A DNA stretch of 64,000 nt. Origin: Gaetbulibacter_A sp043876815. GTDB lineage: Bacteria > Bacteroidota > Bacteroidia > Flavobacteriales > Flavobacteriaceae. Of the stretch, positions 17,439 to 26,685 are shown piece after piece. The stretch is from the NCBI RefSeq assembly GCF_043876815.1, contig NZ_JBAWKA010000005.1, forward strand, positions 235,805 to 299,804. The letters are read 5' to 3'. How positions within the stretch are numbered: position 1 is the first letter of the stretch; every line of letters begins with the position of its first letter. The notes under the pieces are model-generated. The model ran no database searches and had not been told where the DNA came from. It saw only the letters and a list, made by a program, of their open reading frames with translations. The position numbers and the translations under genes were made by a program.

Positions 17439-18545
17439 CTATCGTAAAAAAATGCGTTTCACACGCTGGGATATAGCGGTAATTATTTCGTATGAAATGG
17501 TTTTTGCTGTTCTGGCTAAGTCTTCAGCAGTATTACTGGCATTAAATACGATGACCTCATCACCTTCCTTGCAATCAATATCAGTAATATTTACCATGAT
17601 CATATCCATACAAACATTGCCTACGATTGGGGCTCGCTTTCCGTTTATAATAACATAGCCTTTGCCTTGTCCATATTGACGACCAATACCATCGGCATGC
17701 CCAATGGGTAGCGTTGCGGTTCGCTGGTCTGAGTCACTCACAAAAGCACGATTGTACCCTACGGAATCGCCTTTTTTGATGGTGTGAATTTGAGAAATTA
17801 CGGTTTTGAGCGATGCTACAGGTTTAAAATGCTTGTTTTCTTTTACGGAATTCCCAAATCCGTAAAGCCCGATACCACTACGAACCATATCAAAATGTGC
17901 TTCAGGATAGTTTAAAATTCCTGAGGTATTGCTCATATGAAGCATGGGTTGGTACCCTAATTCATCACTTAGCAGCTTTGCTAAATGCTTAAAGGATTCG
18001 ATCTGTTGTAACGTAAACGCGCGTTCGTTCAGATCTTCACTAGCCGCTAAATGCGAAAAGAGCGATTTTATTTTTAAGACTTTTGATTTGATAATTTTTG
18101 ATCCGATAGTAGGGATGTCCTTTTCAACGAAACCCAAACGATTTAAGCCGGTATTGAATTTAATATGCACGGGATAATCTATTTGCCTTTCGGTCGAAGC
18201 GACCTCCAAAAATGCATTTAAAATTTTGGTGTTATACAGGCTAGGCTCAAGGCAATAATCTATAAGTTTTTTTAAGTTCGCCACCTGTGGGTGAAGTACC
18301 AAAATAGGTTTTTTAACCCCGGCATCACGCAGTAAAACACCTTCGCTAACATAGGCTACTGCAAAATAATCGACACCAGCGTCTTGTAGTTCTAAGGCAA
18401 TTGCTGTAGAATCACTGCCGTAGGCAAATGCCTTTACCACAGCTAAAAATTTAACTCCGGAATCTATTTGTGATTTTAAATAGTGAAAGTTTTCCCGTAG
18501 CGCCTTCAAATTAATTTCAAGCACTGTTTCTTGTGCTTCAGGCAT
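17439..18545 (-). CDS. alr: Alanine racemase
   Basis: Starting at the ATG at 18545, the 368-residue product has the fold-type III PLP barrel with Lys about 38 in AVVKAFAYGSD (usually VVKANAYG), the NTGLNRLGF loop, GIGLYGFG, and the second-domain GYNRAFVSDSD with the catalytic Tyr. It supplies D-alanine for peptidoglycan. The start overlaps the 3' end of tdk by 8 nt, implying translational coupling. A longer ORF to 18656 lies wholly inside tdk and was rejected. Confidence 0.95.
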   Translation of the reverse strand: MPEAQETVLEINLKALRENFHYLKSQIDSGVKFLAVVKAFAYGSDSTAIALELQDAGVDYFAVAYVSEGVLLRDAGVKKPILVLHPQVANLKKLIDYCLEPSLYNTKILNAFLEVASTERQIDYPVHIKFNTGLNRLGFVEKDIPTIGSKIIKSKVLKIKSLFSHLAASEDLNERAFTLQQIESFKHLAKLLSDELGYQPMLHMSNTSGILNYPEAHFDMVRSGIGLYGFGNSVKENKHFKPVASLKTVISQIHTIKKGDSVGYNRAFVSDSDQRTATLPIGHADGIGRQYGQGKGYVIINGKRAPIVGNVCMDMIMVNITDIDCKEGDEVIVFNASNTAEDLARTAKTISYEIITAISQRVKRIFLR

Positions 18546-19203
18546 TGGAATCTTTGGGTTTAGGCGTTGTTTCCTTTTTTGAGGTGATTTCTTCAGCATC
18601 GTTAACCTTGATCTGACGCACCTTATCACGGAGCATCGCCTTAAAGAAAGCTGCACGACTTAAAGGTTCGTATTCATCAACCTCACCAAGTAATACCAAA
18701 TTGTCACTTTTCGCTTTGCGATAACTGTACTGAGCTAAATTTCCGGTACGGGTGCAAACAGCATGGACCTTGGTTACATATTCGGCAGTAGCCATAAGGC
18801 TAGGCATGGGCCCAAACGGATTGCCTTTAAAATCCATATCGAGTCCGGCCACGATTACCCGAACACCTTTATTGGCCAGATCATTACAAACGCGTACGAT
18901 TTCATCATCAAAAAACTGTGCCTCGTCAATACCTACCACATCACAACCATCCGCTAAAATCGGAATGTTGGCAGCCGCAGGCACCGGTGTTGATCGAATT
19001 TCATTAGCATCATGAGACACCACCATATCCTCATCATACCGCACATCCAAAGTGGGCTTAAAAATCTCAACTTTTTGTCGGGCAAACTGCGCGCGTTTCA
19101 AGCGCCGGATTAATTCTTCGGTCTTACCAGAAAACATCGAGCCGCAAATGACCTCAATCCATCCAAATTGTTCTTTATGATTTACGGTATTTTCGAGAAA
19201 CAT
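18538..19203 (-). CDS. tdk: Thymidine kinase (type II)
   Basis: The 221-residue protein has a P-loop (VICGSMFSGKTEELIRR), the Walker B-like VVGIDEAQFFD and the GLDMDFKGNPFG lasso segment. It phosphorylates thymidine with ATP in dTTP salvage. The usual zinc-ribbon Cys pairs are absent: only AVCTRTG remains of the first pair and YEPLSRAAFF replaces the second. A polar C-terminal tail overlaps the alr start. The two genes form one transcript. Confidence 0.95.
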   Translation of the reverse strand: MFLENTVNHKEQFGWIEVICGSMFSGKTEELIRRLKRAQFARQKVEIFKPTLDVRYDEDMVVSHDANEIRSTPVPAAANIPILADGCDVVGIDEAQFFDDEIVRVCNDLANKGVRVIVAGLDMDFKGNPFGPMPSLMATAEYVTKVHAVCTRTGNLAQYSYRKAKSDNLVLLGEVDEYEPLSRAAFFKAMLRDKVRQIKVNDAEEITSKKETTPKPKDSNA

Positions 19204-19310
19204 TTCGTAATTTTAACACTAAGTTGTAGCAATTAATCGTTTGTATAAAGGAAGCGTAAATTTAGTAAAAAACAAAAGCCTATTGCGCATTAATTTCAAA
19301 ATAATATACC

Positions 19311-20051
19311 ATGAAGAAGAAGCTTGAATCGGATTTAATCAATATTGCCCACAGAATTTTGAAATTGGAAGGGAAGGAGGATGTTATTAAAATGCATGCT
19401 GAAGTTCAGGCACTTTATGAGATCCTTTCAGTACTTAAATTTGGGCATGAAAATTTTGAAGGAGACCTGTCTAAGATCGGAGGAGAATCCTCGTTTTTTA
19501 GCATGTTAGGAACAGCGTTCAATAATAAGGTGAGCGATAATATTGAAGTTGAAGATCGCATTTATGTGAATCTGGATGAGGTGACTGAAGATAACATAAC
19601 CGAAACTAATATGGTGAAGATAAAAAACATGCTTAAACATATGCCAAGTGATGATGAGGGGCGCAGTCCGGTATTTCAGGAACCTATAAAAGAGAAGGAA
19701 AAAAAAGTACATCATTTGGATGATCTTACCTCTGGATTTGAAAAAATGCCCGAATTTGAACCGGCAGATCAGGAGAGTCGAAAGGGAAATGAAAAGAAAT
19801 CGTTGAATGACAAGATCAATAAAGGACGTTTTAATATCGGCCTTAATGATAAAATTGCATTTATAAAACATTTATTTAATGGGAGTCAAACGGATTACGA
19901 CCGTGTGATCTCCCAATTGAACACATCAGCGAATCGGGATGAAGCGATGACCTTTATTGAAGACATGGTTAAACCCGACTACAACAATTGGGATGGGCAG
20001 GAAGAACTGGAAGCCCGATTTATTGAAATTATTGAAAGTAAGTTTGAATAA
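19311..20051 (+). CDS. Conserved hypothetical protein, cytoplasmic
   Basis: The 246-residue product has no signal peptide or membrane helix and is charged throughout. It has a helical N-terminus (KLESDLINIAHRILKLEGKEDVIKMHAEVQALYEILSVLKFG shortened here to its ends), a low-complexity Lys/Glu-rich middle (about 125-165) and a second helical block (LNDKIAFIKHLFNGSQ...). I do not recognise a characterised family; the C-terminal block looks conserved rather than disordered. It abuts rsmI without a gap, so it is probably cotranscribed with it. Confidence 0.75.
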   Translation: MKKKLESDLINIAHRILKLEGKEDVIKMHAEVQALYEILSVLKFGHENFEGDLSKIGGESSFFSMLGTAFNNKVSDNIEVEDRIYVNLDEVTEDNITETNMVKIKNMLKHMPSDDEGRSPVFQEPIKEKEKKVHHLDDLTSGFEKMPEFEPADQESRKGNEKKSLNDKINKGRFNIGLNDKIAFIKHLFNGSQTDYDRVISQLNTSANRDEAMTFIEDMVKPDYNNWDGQEELEARFIEIIESKFE

Positions 20052-20723
20052 ATGAGCAAACTTTACCTAGTTCCCACACCCATTGGAAATTTGAAGGATA
20101 TCACCCTAAGGGCTTTGGAGGTTTTAAAGGATGTTGATCTTATTCTTGCTGAAGATACGCGAACTTCAGGCAAACTTTTGAAACATTTTGAGATCAATAC
20201 ACCCATGCACTCGCATCATATGCATAATGAGCATAAAACGGTTGAGGGCATCGTTCAAAAATTAAAAAGAGGAGCAACTATAGCGCTTATTAGTGATGCG
20301 GGCACACCTGCCATTTCTGATCCCGGATTTTTGCTTTCCAGAGCTTGTATTGAAAATGATATAGAGATTGAATGTTTACCCGGAGCCACAGCCTTTGTTC
20401 CGGCTTTAGTGAATTCCGGTTTCCCCAACGATAAGTTTGTTTTTGAAGGTTTTCTACCTGTGAAAAAGGGACGCCAAACACGACTAAGCTTTTTAGCAGA
20501 GGAAACCCGGACGATGATCTTTTATGAAAGTCCCCATAAACTTGTAAAAAGCTTGGGTCATTTTTGTGAGTATTTTGGCGACGACCGACCAGTTTCGGTG
20601 TCACGGGAGTTAACAAAGCTCTATGAAGAAACCGTGCGAGGCACTGCGAAATCAGTTTTAGAACATTATACCCAAAAACCACCCAAGGGTGAAATCGTGA
20701 TTGTGGTAGGTGGAAAAAAATAA
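20052..20723 (+). CDS. rsmI: 16S rRNA 2'-O-ribose C1402 methyltransferase
   Basis: The 223-residue protein begins KLYLVPTPIGNLKDITLRAL, the RsmI hallmark, followed by LAEDTRTSGKLLKHF, ISDAGTPAISDPGF, LPGATAFVPALVNSG and FYESPHKLVKSL, all tetrapyrrole-methylase-fold motifs. It methylates the ribose of C1402 in the 16S rRNA decoding centre. At 223 residues it lacks the C-terminal extension of longer relatives. Confidence 0.96.
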   Translation: MSKLYLVPTPIGNLKDITLRALEVLKDVDLILAEDTRTSGKLLKHFEINTPMHSHHMHNEHKTVEGIVQKLKRGATIALISDAGTPAISDPGFLLSRACIENDIEIECLPGATAFVPALVNSGFPNDKFVFEGFLPVKKGRQTRLSFLAEETRTMIFYESPHKLVKSLGHFCEYFGDDRPVSVSRELTKLYEETVRGTAKSVLEHYTQKPPKGEIVIVVGGKK

Positions 20724-20725
20724 AA

Positions 20726-21718
20726 ATGACAATGAATTACAGAACTTTAGGAAAAACAGGACTGGAAATATCTGAGATCAGTTTAGGAACCTGGCAAGTT
20801 GGAGGAAAATGGGGTAGTCCGTTTGATGAGAAAAAGGCCGAACGGATTATTAATACTGCCATTGATAAGGGCGTGAATTTTATCGATACGGCTGATGTTT
20901 ACAGCGAAGGCCTGAGTGAGCAAACCGTTGGAAAGGTCGTACGATCGCGTTCTGAAGAGGTTTATATTGCTACGAAATGTGGGCGTCAATTAAACCCTCA
21001 TACCAATACGGCTTACACCAAAAAGGCACTACGGAAGTTTGTTGAAGACAGTTTGAAAAATTTAGGTGTAGATCGTATTGATTTAATTCAATTGCATTGT
21101 CCGCCAACAGAAGTGTATTATCGTCCGGAAATTTTCGAACTTTTTGATACGCTCAAGAATGAGGGCAAAATCAGAAATTATGGCGTGAGTGTCGAGTTGG
21201 TTGAGGAGGCTCTAAAGGCTATTCAATACCCCGGTGTGAGTACTGTGCAGATCATTTTTAATATGTTCCGTCAGCGTCCTTCGGAGTTGTTCTTTCAAGA
21301 AGCGAAAAAGAATAATGTGGGCGTTATTGCCAGAGTACCTCTGGCGAGCGGACTGCTTACCGGAAAGTTTACAAAATCGACCACATTTGACAAGGACGAT
21401 CACCGTAATTTTAATCGGGATGGTGCCGCCTTCGATAAAGGAGAAACCTTCTCAGGGATCGATTATGATTTGGGCCTCGACGCTGTAGCTGCCCTAAAAG
21501 ATATTTTTGGTCCGAATGAAAACCTTGTTCATAAAGCCTTACAATGGATCCTTAGCTTTAAGGAGGTTAGTTGTGTTATTCCCGGAGCGTCGAGCGAATC
21601 TCAGGTTATTTCAAATTTAAAAACCCTTGAAGCAAAACCGCTAACGATAGAAGAAATTAATAAGGTGAACGCGATCTATGATAATTTCATCAAAGAAAGC
21701 GTGCATCAGTTGTGGTGA
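20726..21718 (+). CDS. Aldo/keto reductase
   Basis: The 330-residue (beta/alpha)8 protein has the AKR motifs GTWQVGGKWG, the catalytic Asp/Tyr segment FIDTADVYSEGLSE, Lys in YIATKCGRQ, His in LIQLHCPPTE and the C-terminal NADP-binding segment CVIPGASSESQV. It probably reduces a carbonyl compound with NADPH; the substrate is unknown. Its ATG lies 3 nt after the rsmI stop. Convergent with the MORN lipoprotein gene. Confidence 0.93.
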   Translation: MTMNYRTLGKTGLEISEISLGTWQVGGKWGSPFDEKKAERIINTAIDKGVNFIDTADVYSEGLSEQTVGKVVRSRSEEVYIATKCGRQLNPHTNTAYTKKALRKFVEDSLKNLGVDRIDLIQLHCPPTEVYYRPEIFELFDTLKNEGKIRNYGVSVELVEEALKAIQYPGVSTVQIIFNMFRQRPSELFFQEAKKNNVGVIARVPLASGLLTGKFTKSTTFDKDDHRNFNRDGAAFDKGETFSGIDYDLGLDAVAALKDIFGPNENLVHKALQWILSFKEVSCVIPGASSESQVISNLKTLEAKPLTIEEINKVNAIYDNFIKESVHQLW

Positions 21719-21719
21719 A

Positions 21720-22523
21720 TTAAATTTTGGGAGCTTCCAACTCGGCAAAGGTTTGTAAAGATTGCATAAATTTTTGGGCTTCCATGGGGTTGGCCTTCAT
21801 ATCGATGCGATTAATTTCGTTTTCGTTGTCATCTAATTCGATCAAATAAGAGGTTTCTCCATCCTCAAACATACGCACAAAAGCTTTTAAACTTCCATCT
21901 TCATTGTAAAATTTCACTGCCTCAAAGTTATCATAGGTTGACGAGATCAATTCCATATATACCTTGCCTGCTTTGACTTGTTGCGTGATTTTGCGTCCAT
22001 TTTTTATGAACATTTGCGATTGAATTTCACCTATTGCATCATAAGTCAACGACTCTACAACTTCCTCATCTTTTACTTTAGATTCCGTTTGAACAGAACC
22101 ATTTTCTGTATAGGTTATTTTCGTACCATAAAGTTTGCCGTAGGCATAGGAGGCTTCCGTTTTTAATGTGCCATTCAAGTAATATGTTTTCTTTTTTCCA
22201 TGAAGTTTTCCATCCTTGTATTCTCCGATGGAAAAAATTTCTCCATTGGAATGAAAAACCAAATAATCACCGTTTAAGATGCCTTTTTTGACTTCAAATT
22301 CTTCCCATTTTTGAAACTTATCACCTACAACGTAGTATCCATCCATGAGTTCATGGGATTTGGAATCACGGTAAACCCCGATGCCATTAAAATTATCGGT
22401 ATAATACGAATTACGAGGTATTAACTTAAAATCTTCATCAGAAGATTCCTCAGCTTTTTTACATGAAAAAACACTTAAAGTCAGCCATATGATAACTAGG
22501 AGATTTGAAATTTTTAAGGGCAT
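21720..22523 (-). CDS. MORN-repeat (YwqK-like) lipoprotein
   Basis: The 267-residue protein has a lipoprotein signal (SVFSC, Cys about 21). MORN-like 22-24 residue repeats follow, with the pattern NGxxxxxxxYKDGKLHGKKKxYYxNGxLK, starting about residue 72 and repeating roughly four times, then a degenerate C-terminal block. Proteins of this type are common in Bacteroidota and often carry the name YwqK antitoxin, but no toxin gene is nearby, so that name should not be taken as function. Convergent by 1 nt with the aldo/keto reductase. Confidence 0.82.
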   Translation of the reverse strand: MPLKISNLLVIIWLTLSVFSCKKAEESSDEDFKLIPRNSYYTDNFNGIGVYRDSKSHELMDGYYVVGDKFQKWEEFEVKKGILNGDYLVFHSNGEIFSIGEYKDGKLHGKKKTYYLNGTLKTEASYAYGKLYGTKITYTENGSVQTESKVKDEEVVESLTYDAIGEIQSQMFIKNGRKITQQVKAGKVYMELISSTYDNFEAVKFYNEDGSLKAFVRMFEDGETSYLIELDDNENEINRIDMKANPMEAQKFMQSLQTFAELEAPKI

Positions 22524-22535
22524 GATATTTAAATT

Positions 22536-23126
22536 TTATTTATGTTTACCGGTGTTCCAACCGTGTTTACCTAAATATTTCTCACCACTTTCCACAGCTC
22601 CATTTTCAATGGAGGTCCCCATAGAATCGTTCCATCGGTTTAAATAACCAAACAAGGAAATTACCCCGAGCATTTCAACAATTTCTCCTTCATCCCAATA
22701 GTTATGTAGTCTTTTTTTTAGGTCTTCATCAACGGCATTCGGCACTTGTGAAGCAGCCAAACTAAAATCCAAAGCCGCACGTTCAGGCTCATTAAATGCA
22801 GGATGCGTCCGGTACTCCCAAATATTATCCAGTTGTTCTTGTTCGGCACCATACCGCTCTGCAGCACGAATGGCATGCGCCTGACAATAGCGACATCCGG
22901 TAGCATTACTGGAAACCCATGCAATCATACGTTTCAAGGCAGAAGTTACGCGTCCTTCATTGGCCATAACAGCTTTATTTAAGTTAATAAATGCTTTGCT
23001 AATAGCCGGTCGGCGCTGCATAGTAAGCACCGAATTAGGACAAAAACCTAGCGTCTCGTTGAAGAACGCCGCCAGTTCTTTAGTTTCTAAATCGTGATCA
23101 GCAGATAAAGGAGTAACTAAGGGCAT
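22536..23126 (-). CDS. AhpD-like/carboxymuconolactone decarboxylase-family protein
   Basis: From the ATG at 23126 (MPLVTPL) the product is 196 residues. It has the AhpD/CMD fold signature with the redox motif C-x-x-C-H in ATGCRYCQAHAIRAAERYG (about 88-106), expected to act as a peroxidase-like thiol enzyme. The longer reading frame (to 23198) adds residues with no family likeness and would overlap the promoter region shared with the divergent OsmC gene. The pairing with OsmC suggests an oxidative-stress role. Confidence 0.88.
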   Translation of the reverse strand: MPLVTPLSADHDLETKELAAFFNETLGFCPNSVLTMQRRPAISKAFINLNKAVMANEGRVTSALKRMIAWVSSNATGCRYCQAHAIRAAERYGAEQEQLDNIWEYRTHPAFNEPERAALDFSLAASQVPNAVDEDLKKRLHNYWDEGEIVEMLGVISLFGYLNRWNDSMGTSIENGAVESGEKYLGKHGWNTGKHK

Positions 23127-23186
23127 AATTTGCGTATTTAATAGTATTTTTGGTACTACAAGAAACAAAAAATAATTGAACTCGCT

Positions 23187-23621
23187 ATGACGAATCATAT
23201 CACTACAACCTGGTTAGGGAACATGAAGTTTGAAAGTACAAACCCTTCCGGTCATAATGTTATTATTGATGCCGGTCCGGAAATGGGCGGAGAAAGCGCC
23301 GGGTATCGTCCCAAGGCTTTAATGTTATCCGGACTTGCGGGATGCTCAGGTTTAGATGTTGCTTCCTTAATAAAAAAAATGAAGCTACCGGTGGAAGATT
23401 TTAAGATCGACATTGAAGCTAACCTTACCGAAGAGCATCCGAAATATTACGATGCGGTAACGATGAGCTTCCACTTTTATGGCTCTGAACTCAATGAAAA
23501 GAAACTGCAAAAGACGGTCGATTTATCGGTTGAAAAATATTGTGGGGTTATGGAAATGTTTCGTCAGTTTGCTAAAATGACCATCGAAACTCATTTTCAT
23601 CACAACGAATCATTGAAATGA
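23187..23621 (+). CDS. OsmC family protein
   Basis: The 144-residue protein has the OsmC/Ohr fold: N-terminal strands, GYRPKALMLSGLAGCSGLDVASLIKKM with one of the two redox Cys, and C-terminal VEKYCGVMEMFRQFAK with the second. The Cys pair fits a thiol peroxidase reducing organic hydroperoxides. Divergent from the AhpD-like gene across 60 nt, suggesting shared regulation, and 16 nt upstream of recJ. Confidence 0.92.
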   Translation: MTNHITTTWLGNMKFESTNPSGHNVIIDAGPEMGGESAGYRPKALMLSGLAGCSGLDVASLIKKMKLPVEDFKIDIEANLTEEHPKYYDAVTMSFHFYGSELNEKKLQKTVDLSVEKYCGVMEMFRQFAKMTIETHFHHNESLK

Positions 23622-23637
23622 TATTTTTGAAAATACT

Positions 23638-25332
23638 ATGCGTTGGACCCTCAAACCTAAACCTAAAACTGAACACATAAAAGCCTTGCAAAAGGAGCTG
23701 GATATCGATCCCGTACTAGCGTCTTTATTGTTGCAACGTGGTATTACAAATTATACTGATGCCAAGCGTTTTTTCAGACCTCAGCTCGAAGATCTGCATG
23801 ATCCTTTTTTAATGCGCGATATGGATAACGCTGTAGCCCGAATTGAAAAAGCTATAGCCGCGAATGAAAATATTTTAGTTTATGGGGATTATGACGTCGA
23901 TGGTACTACAGCCGTTTCGTTGCTCTCCCAATACTTAAGAACCCGAACGACTCAAGTATACACCTATATTCCAGACCGGTATGCAGAAGGTTATGGTGTT
24001 TCTTATCAGGGAATCGATTTTGCCTCAGAGAATGATTTTTCCTTGATAGTAGCTTTAGATTGTGGTGTAAAAGCCGTGGACAAAGTGAGTTATGCCAAGG
24101 GATTAGGAATCGATTTTATAATCTGTGATCATCACCGACCCGGATCAATCCTTCCCGAAGCTGTGGCTGTTTTAGATCCGAAACGTTCGGATTGTGACTA
24201 TCCGTATAAGGAACTTTGTGGCTGTGGTATTGGCTTTAAATTGATTCAGGCCTTGGCTTCCAAAAAAGGTGAAACTATTGAAGATCTGGTGTCTTATCTG
24301 GATCTGGTGGCCACTGCAATTGGGGCTGATATTGTGCCTATTGATGGTGAAAATAGGACGCTGGCATATTTTGGATTGCAGGTGATCAATTCGCAACCAC
24401 GGCCTGGTATTCAGGCGATCTTAAATCAGGTTGAAAAGGAAATTTTAACCATCACAGACGTGGTATTCATTATAGCACCCCGGATCAACGCGGCAGGGCG
24501 CATGAAGCATGGTGAAGATGCTGTTCGTTTATTGACTGAAACGGATATGGCAAAAGCTAATGCTTACGCGGAAGATATAAACAATCACAATCTGGATCGT
24601 CGGGATACGGATAAACAAATAACAGAAGAGGCTCTAGCACAGATCGAAGAATTTAAAGAACAAGATCGGTTAACCACTGTGGTCTATCGGGAAGATTGGC
24701 ACAAAGGGGTTATTGGGATTGTGGCATCCCGGCTCACAGAAACCTATTACCGCCCCACATTGGTGTTTACTAAAAGTGGTGATAAATTAGCGGCTTCAGC
24801 CCGCTCGGTGCAGGGGTTTGATATTTATAATGCCCTAGAGGCTTGTAGTGCCCATATTGAGCAGTTTGGTGGTCATAAATATGCGGCAGGATTAACCTTG
24901 GATCCGAATAATTATGAAGCTTTCAAGCAGGCCTTTGAAGACGAGGTAAGTAAAACGATAGATCGTAAATTACTAACTCCGGAAATCAAGATCGATGCCG
25001 AAATAAAGTTGGATGTTATCACGCCAAAATTTTACCGAATTTTAAAACAATTCGCGCCCTTTGGTCCGGCAAATATGACGCCTGTTTTTATGAGTGAAGA
25101 CTTGATTGATACTGGATATGGTCGTTGTGTGGGTTCTGATGAAAGTCATTTGAGAGTCACGTTGACTCAAGCAGGAAATCGTGCGCAATTGGTGGGCATT
25201 GGTTTTGGTCTGGGCAATAAATTAGAAGTTATTTCAAATAAAAAGCCATTTAAAGCGGTTTACACCGTTGATGAAAATACCTGGCAAGGTCAAACGAGTT
25301 TGCAACTTAAACTGAGAGATATAAAAGCATAA
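23638..25332 (+). CDS. recJ: Single-stranded-DNA-specific exonuclease RecJ
   Basis: The 564-residue protein has the DHH phosphoesterase motifs: VYGDYDVDGTTAVSLL, LDCGVKAVD, the DHH motif in IICDHHRPG, and DLVATAIGADIVP. A DHHA1 domain (SARSVQGFDIYNAL...FGGHKYAAG) and a C-terminal OB-like domain follow. It degrades ssDNA 5' to 3' in recombination and mismatch repair. The gene runs directly into the MFS gene (2-nt gap). Confidence 0.97.
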   Translation: MRWTLKPKPKTEHIKALQKELDIDPVLASLLLQRGITNYTDAKRFFRPQLEDLHDPFLMRDMDNAVARIEKAIAANENILVYGDYDVDGTTAVSLLSQYLRTRTTQVYTYIPDRYAEGYGVSYQGIDFASENDFSLIVALDCGVKAVDKVSYAKGLGIDFIICDHHRPGSILPEAVAVLDPKRSDCDYPYKELCGCGIGFKLIQALASKKGETIEDLVSYLDLVATAIGADIVPIDGENRTLAYFGLQVINSQPRPGIQAILNQVEKEILTITDVVFIIAPRINAAGRMKHGEDAVRLLTETDMAKANAYAEDINNHNLDRRDTDKQITEEALAQIEEFKEQDRLTTVVYREDWHKGVIGIVASRLTETYYRPTLVFTKSGDKLAASARSVQGFDIYNALEACSAHIEQFGGHKYAAGLTLDPNNYEAFKQAFEDEVSKTIDRKLLTPEIKIDAEIKLDVITPKFYRILKQFAPFGPANMTPVFMSEDLIDTGYGRCVGSDESHLRVTLTQAGNRAQLVGIGFGLGNKLEVISNKKPFKAVYTVDENTWQGQTSLQLKLRDIKA

Positions 25333-25334
25333 AT

Positions 25335-26606
25335 ATGGCGAAGACAGATCCGTATGCAGCCCTGAAATTTAAAGAATTTAGAATTTTTTTATTAGTACGT
25401 TTTGTGTTGGTTTTTGGTTGGACCATGCAATTTATTGTGATCGAATGGGAGGTGTATAGTCTAACAAAAGATCCTTTATCTCTGGGGTTTATAGGCCTTA
25501 TGGAAATTATTCCAGCCCTTTCTATGGCTTTGTTTGCCGGCCATATAGTTGACCAAAGGGAAAAACGTAATTTACTGGCCATTTGTATCGCTCTCTTTTC
25601 TCTAATTAGCCTTGGATTATTTTTAATTACTTGGGAACCGATTGTAGGCGATTGGTCGACCAATCAAATTTTGTACTCAATTTACGGCCTGATCTTTTTT
25701 GGTGGATTTTTACGATCATTTTTTGGTCCCACCATTTTTTCGTTGTTGGCTTTAATTGTACCTAAAAAGATCTATCCTAATGCCGCAACCTGGAGCAGTT
25801 CGACTTGGCAGTTGTCTGCCGTTTTAGGTCCTGCTTTTGGCGGATTTGCTATTGGTTGGCTTGGAGTTCATTGGGCCCTTTGTATCGTGTTTGGGATGGT
25901 GTTTTTATCATTTATCATTTTGCTACAGATCAAACCTAAGCCTATTTTGAATCCAAAAATAGGAGAACCAGTTATGGAAAGTTTAAAAGAAGGCGTTCGT
26001 TTTGTATTTAAAACCAAAGCTATTTTAGGCGCCATTACTTTGGATATGATTGCCGTACTTTTTGGAGGCGCGATTGCCCTTTTACCCATATTCGCTCAAG
26101 ACATTTTGAAGGTAGGTAGTGAGGGCTTTGGGGTTCTCAGGGCCGCTCCGGCAGTAGGCGCATTTATTACCATGCTTATTACGGCCTACATACCTATTAG
26201 CCGTAAGGCAGGAATGAAATTATTGGCTGCAGTGTTCGGGTTTGGTGTTTGTATTATTGTCTTTGGGTTGTCCACGATTTTCTGGGTTTCTCTTTTAGCC
26301 TTGTTCTTTAGTGGTATGACAGATGGCGTTTCCATGGTGATCCGCCAAACCATCCTGCAAATAAAAACCCCTGATAATATGCGCGGCCGGGTGTCTTCTG
26401 TAAACTCGATGTTCGTGGGATCTTCGAATGAGTTAGGGGCTTTTGAAAGCGGCCTAACAGCCAAATTAATGGGCACGGTAACGGCTGTGGTTTTTGGCGG
26501 TACGATGACCCTGATCACGGTAGTAACCACAGGGTTGGTTTCACCAACATTCAGAAAGCTAGACCTCACCAAGGATCTGGAAGCCCATGAGAATGACGAA
26601 GTGTAA
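25335..26606 (+). CDS. MFS transporter (EntS/MFS_3 type)
   Basis: The 423-residue protein has 11-12 predicted membrane helices. The inter-helix loop after TM2 (GHIVDQREKRNLLAIC) carries the MFS motif-A pattern, and MRGRVSSVNSMFVGSSNELG is typical of MFS_3 (EntS-like) exporters. The substrate is unknown. Its location immediately after recJ is probably just an operon arrangement. Confidence 0.9.
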   Translation: MAKTDPYAALKFKEFRIFLLVRFVLVFGWTMQFIVIEWEVYSLTKDPLSLGFIGLMEIIPALSMALFAGHIVDQREKRNLLAICIALFSLISLGLFLITWEPIVGDWSTNQILYSIYGLIFFGGFLRSFFGPTIFSLLALIVPKKIYPNAATWSSSTWQLSAVLGPAFGGFAIGWLGVHWALCIVFGMVFLSFIILLQIKPKPILNPKIGEPVMESLKEGVRFVFKTKAILGAITLDMIAVLFGGAIALLPIFAQDILKVGSEGFGVLRAAPAVGAFITMLITAYIPISRKAGMKLLAAVFGFGVCIIVFGLSTIFWVSLLALFFSGMTDGVSMVIRQTILQIKTPDNMRGRVSSVNSMFVGSSNELGAFESGLTAKLMGTVTAVVFGGTMTLITVVTTGLVSPTFRKLDLTKDLEAHENDEV

Positions 26607-26610
26607 TATG

Positions 26611-26650
26611 GTCATTCAGACGTAGCTTAGCGGAGGAAGATTCTTTTCAA
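26611..26650. repeat. Dispersed intergenic repeat, family B, half unit
   Basis: GTCATTCAGACGTAGCTTAG followed by CGGAGGAAGATTCTTTT is the left half of the family B palindrome (compare 27225 and, in reverse, 10920). It lies just after the MFS gene stop. Confidence 0.65.
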
Positions 26651-26685
26651 AATGAAAAATTTTATTAAATGTTAATAGGACTTAA

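Noticed and set aside
18546..18656. N-terminal extension of alanine racemase
   Set aside because: The extra codons lie entirely inside tdk in another frame, are Arg/Lys-rich, and precede the normal Alr start at 18545.
21720..22523. Toxin-antitoxin module based on YwqK-like MORN repeats
   Set aside because: No toxin gene is adjacent, the protein is an exported lipoprotein, and MORN repeats alone do not indicate an antitoxin.
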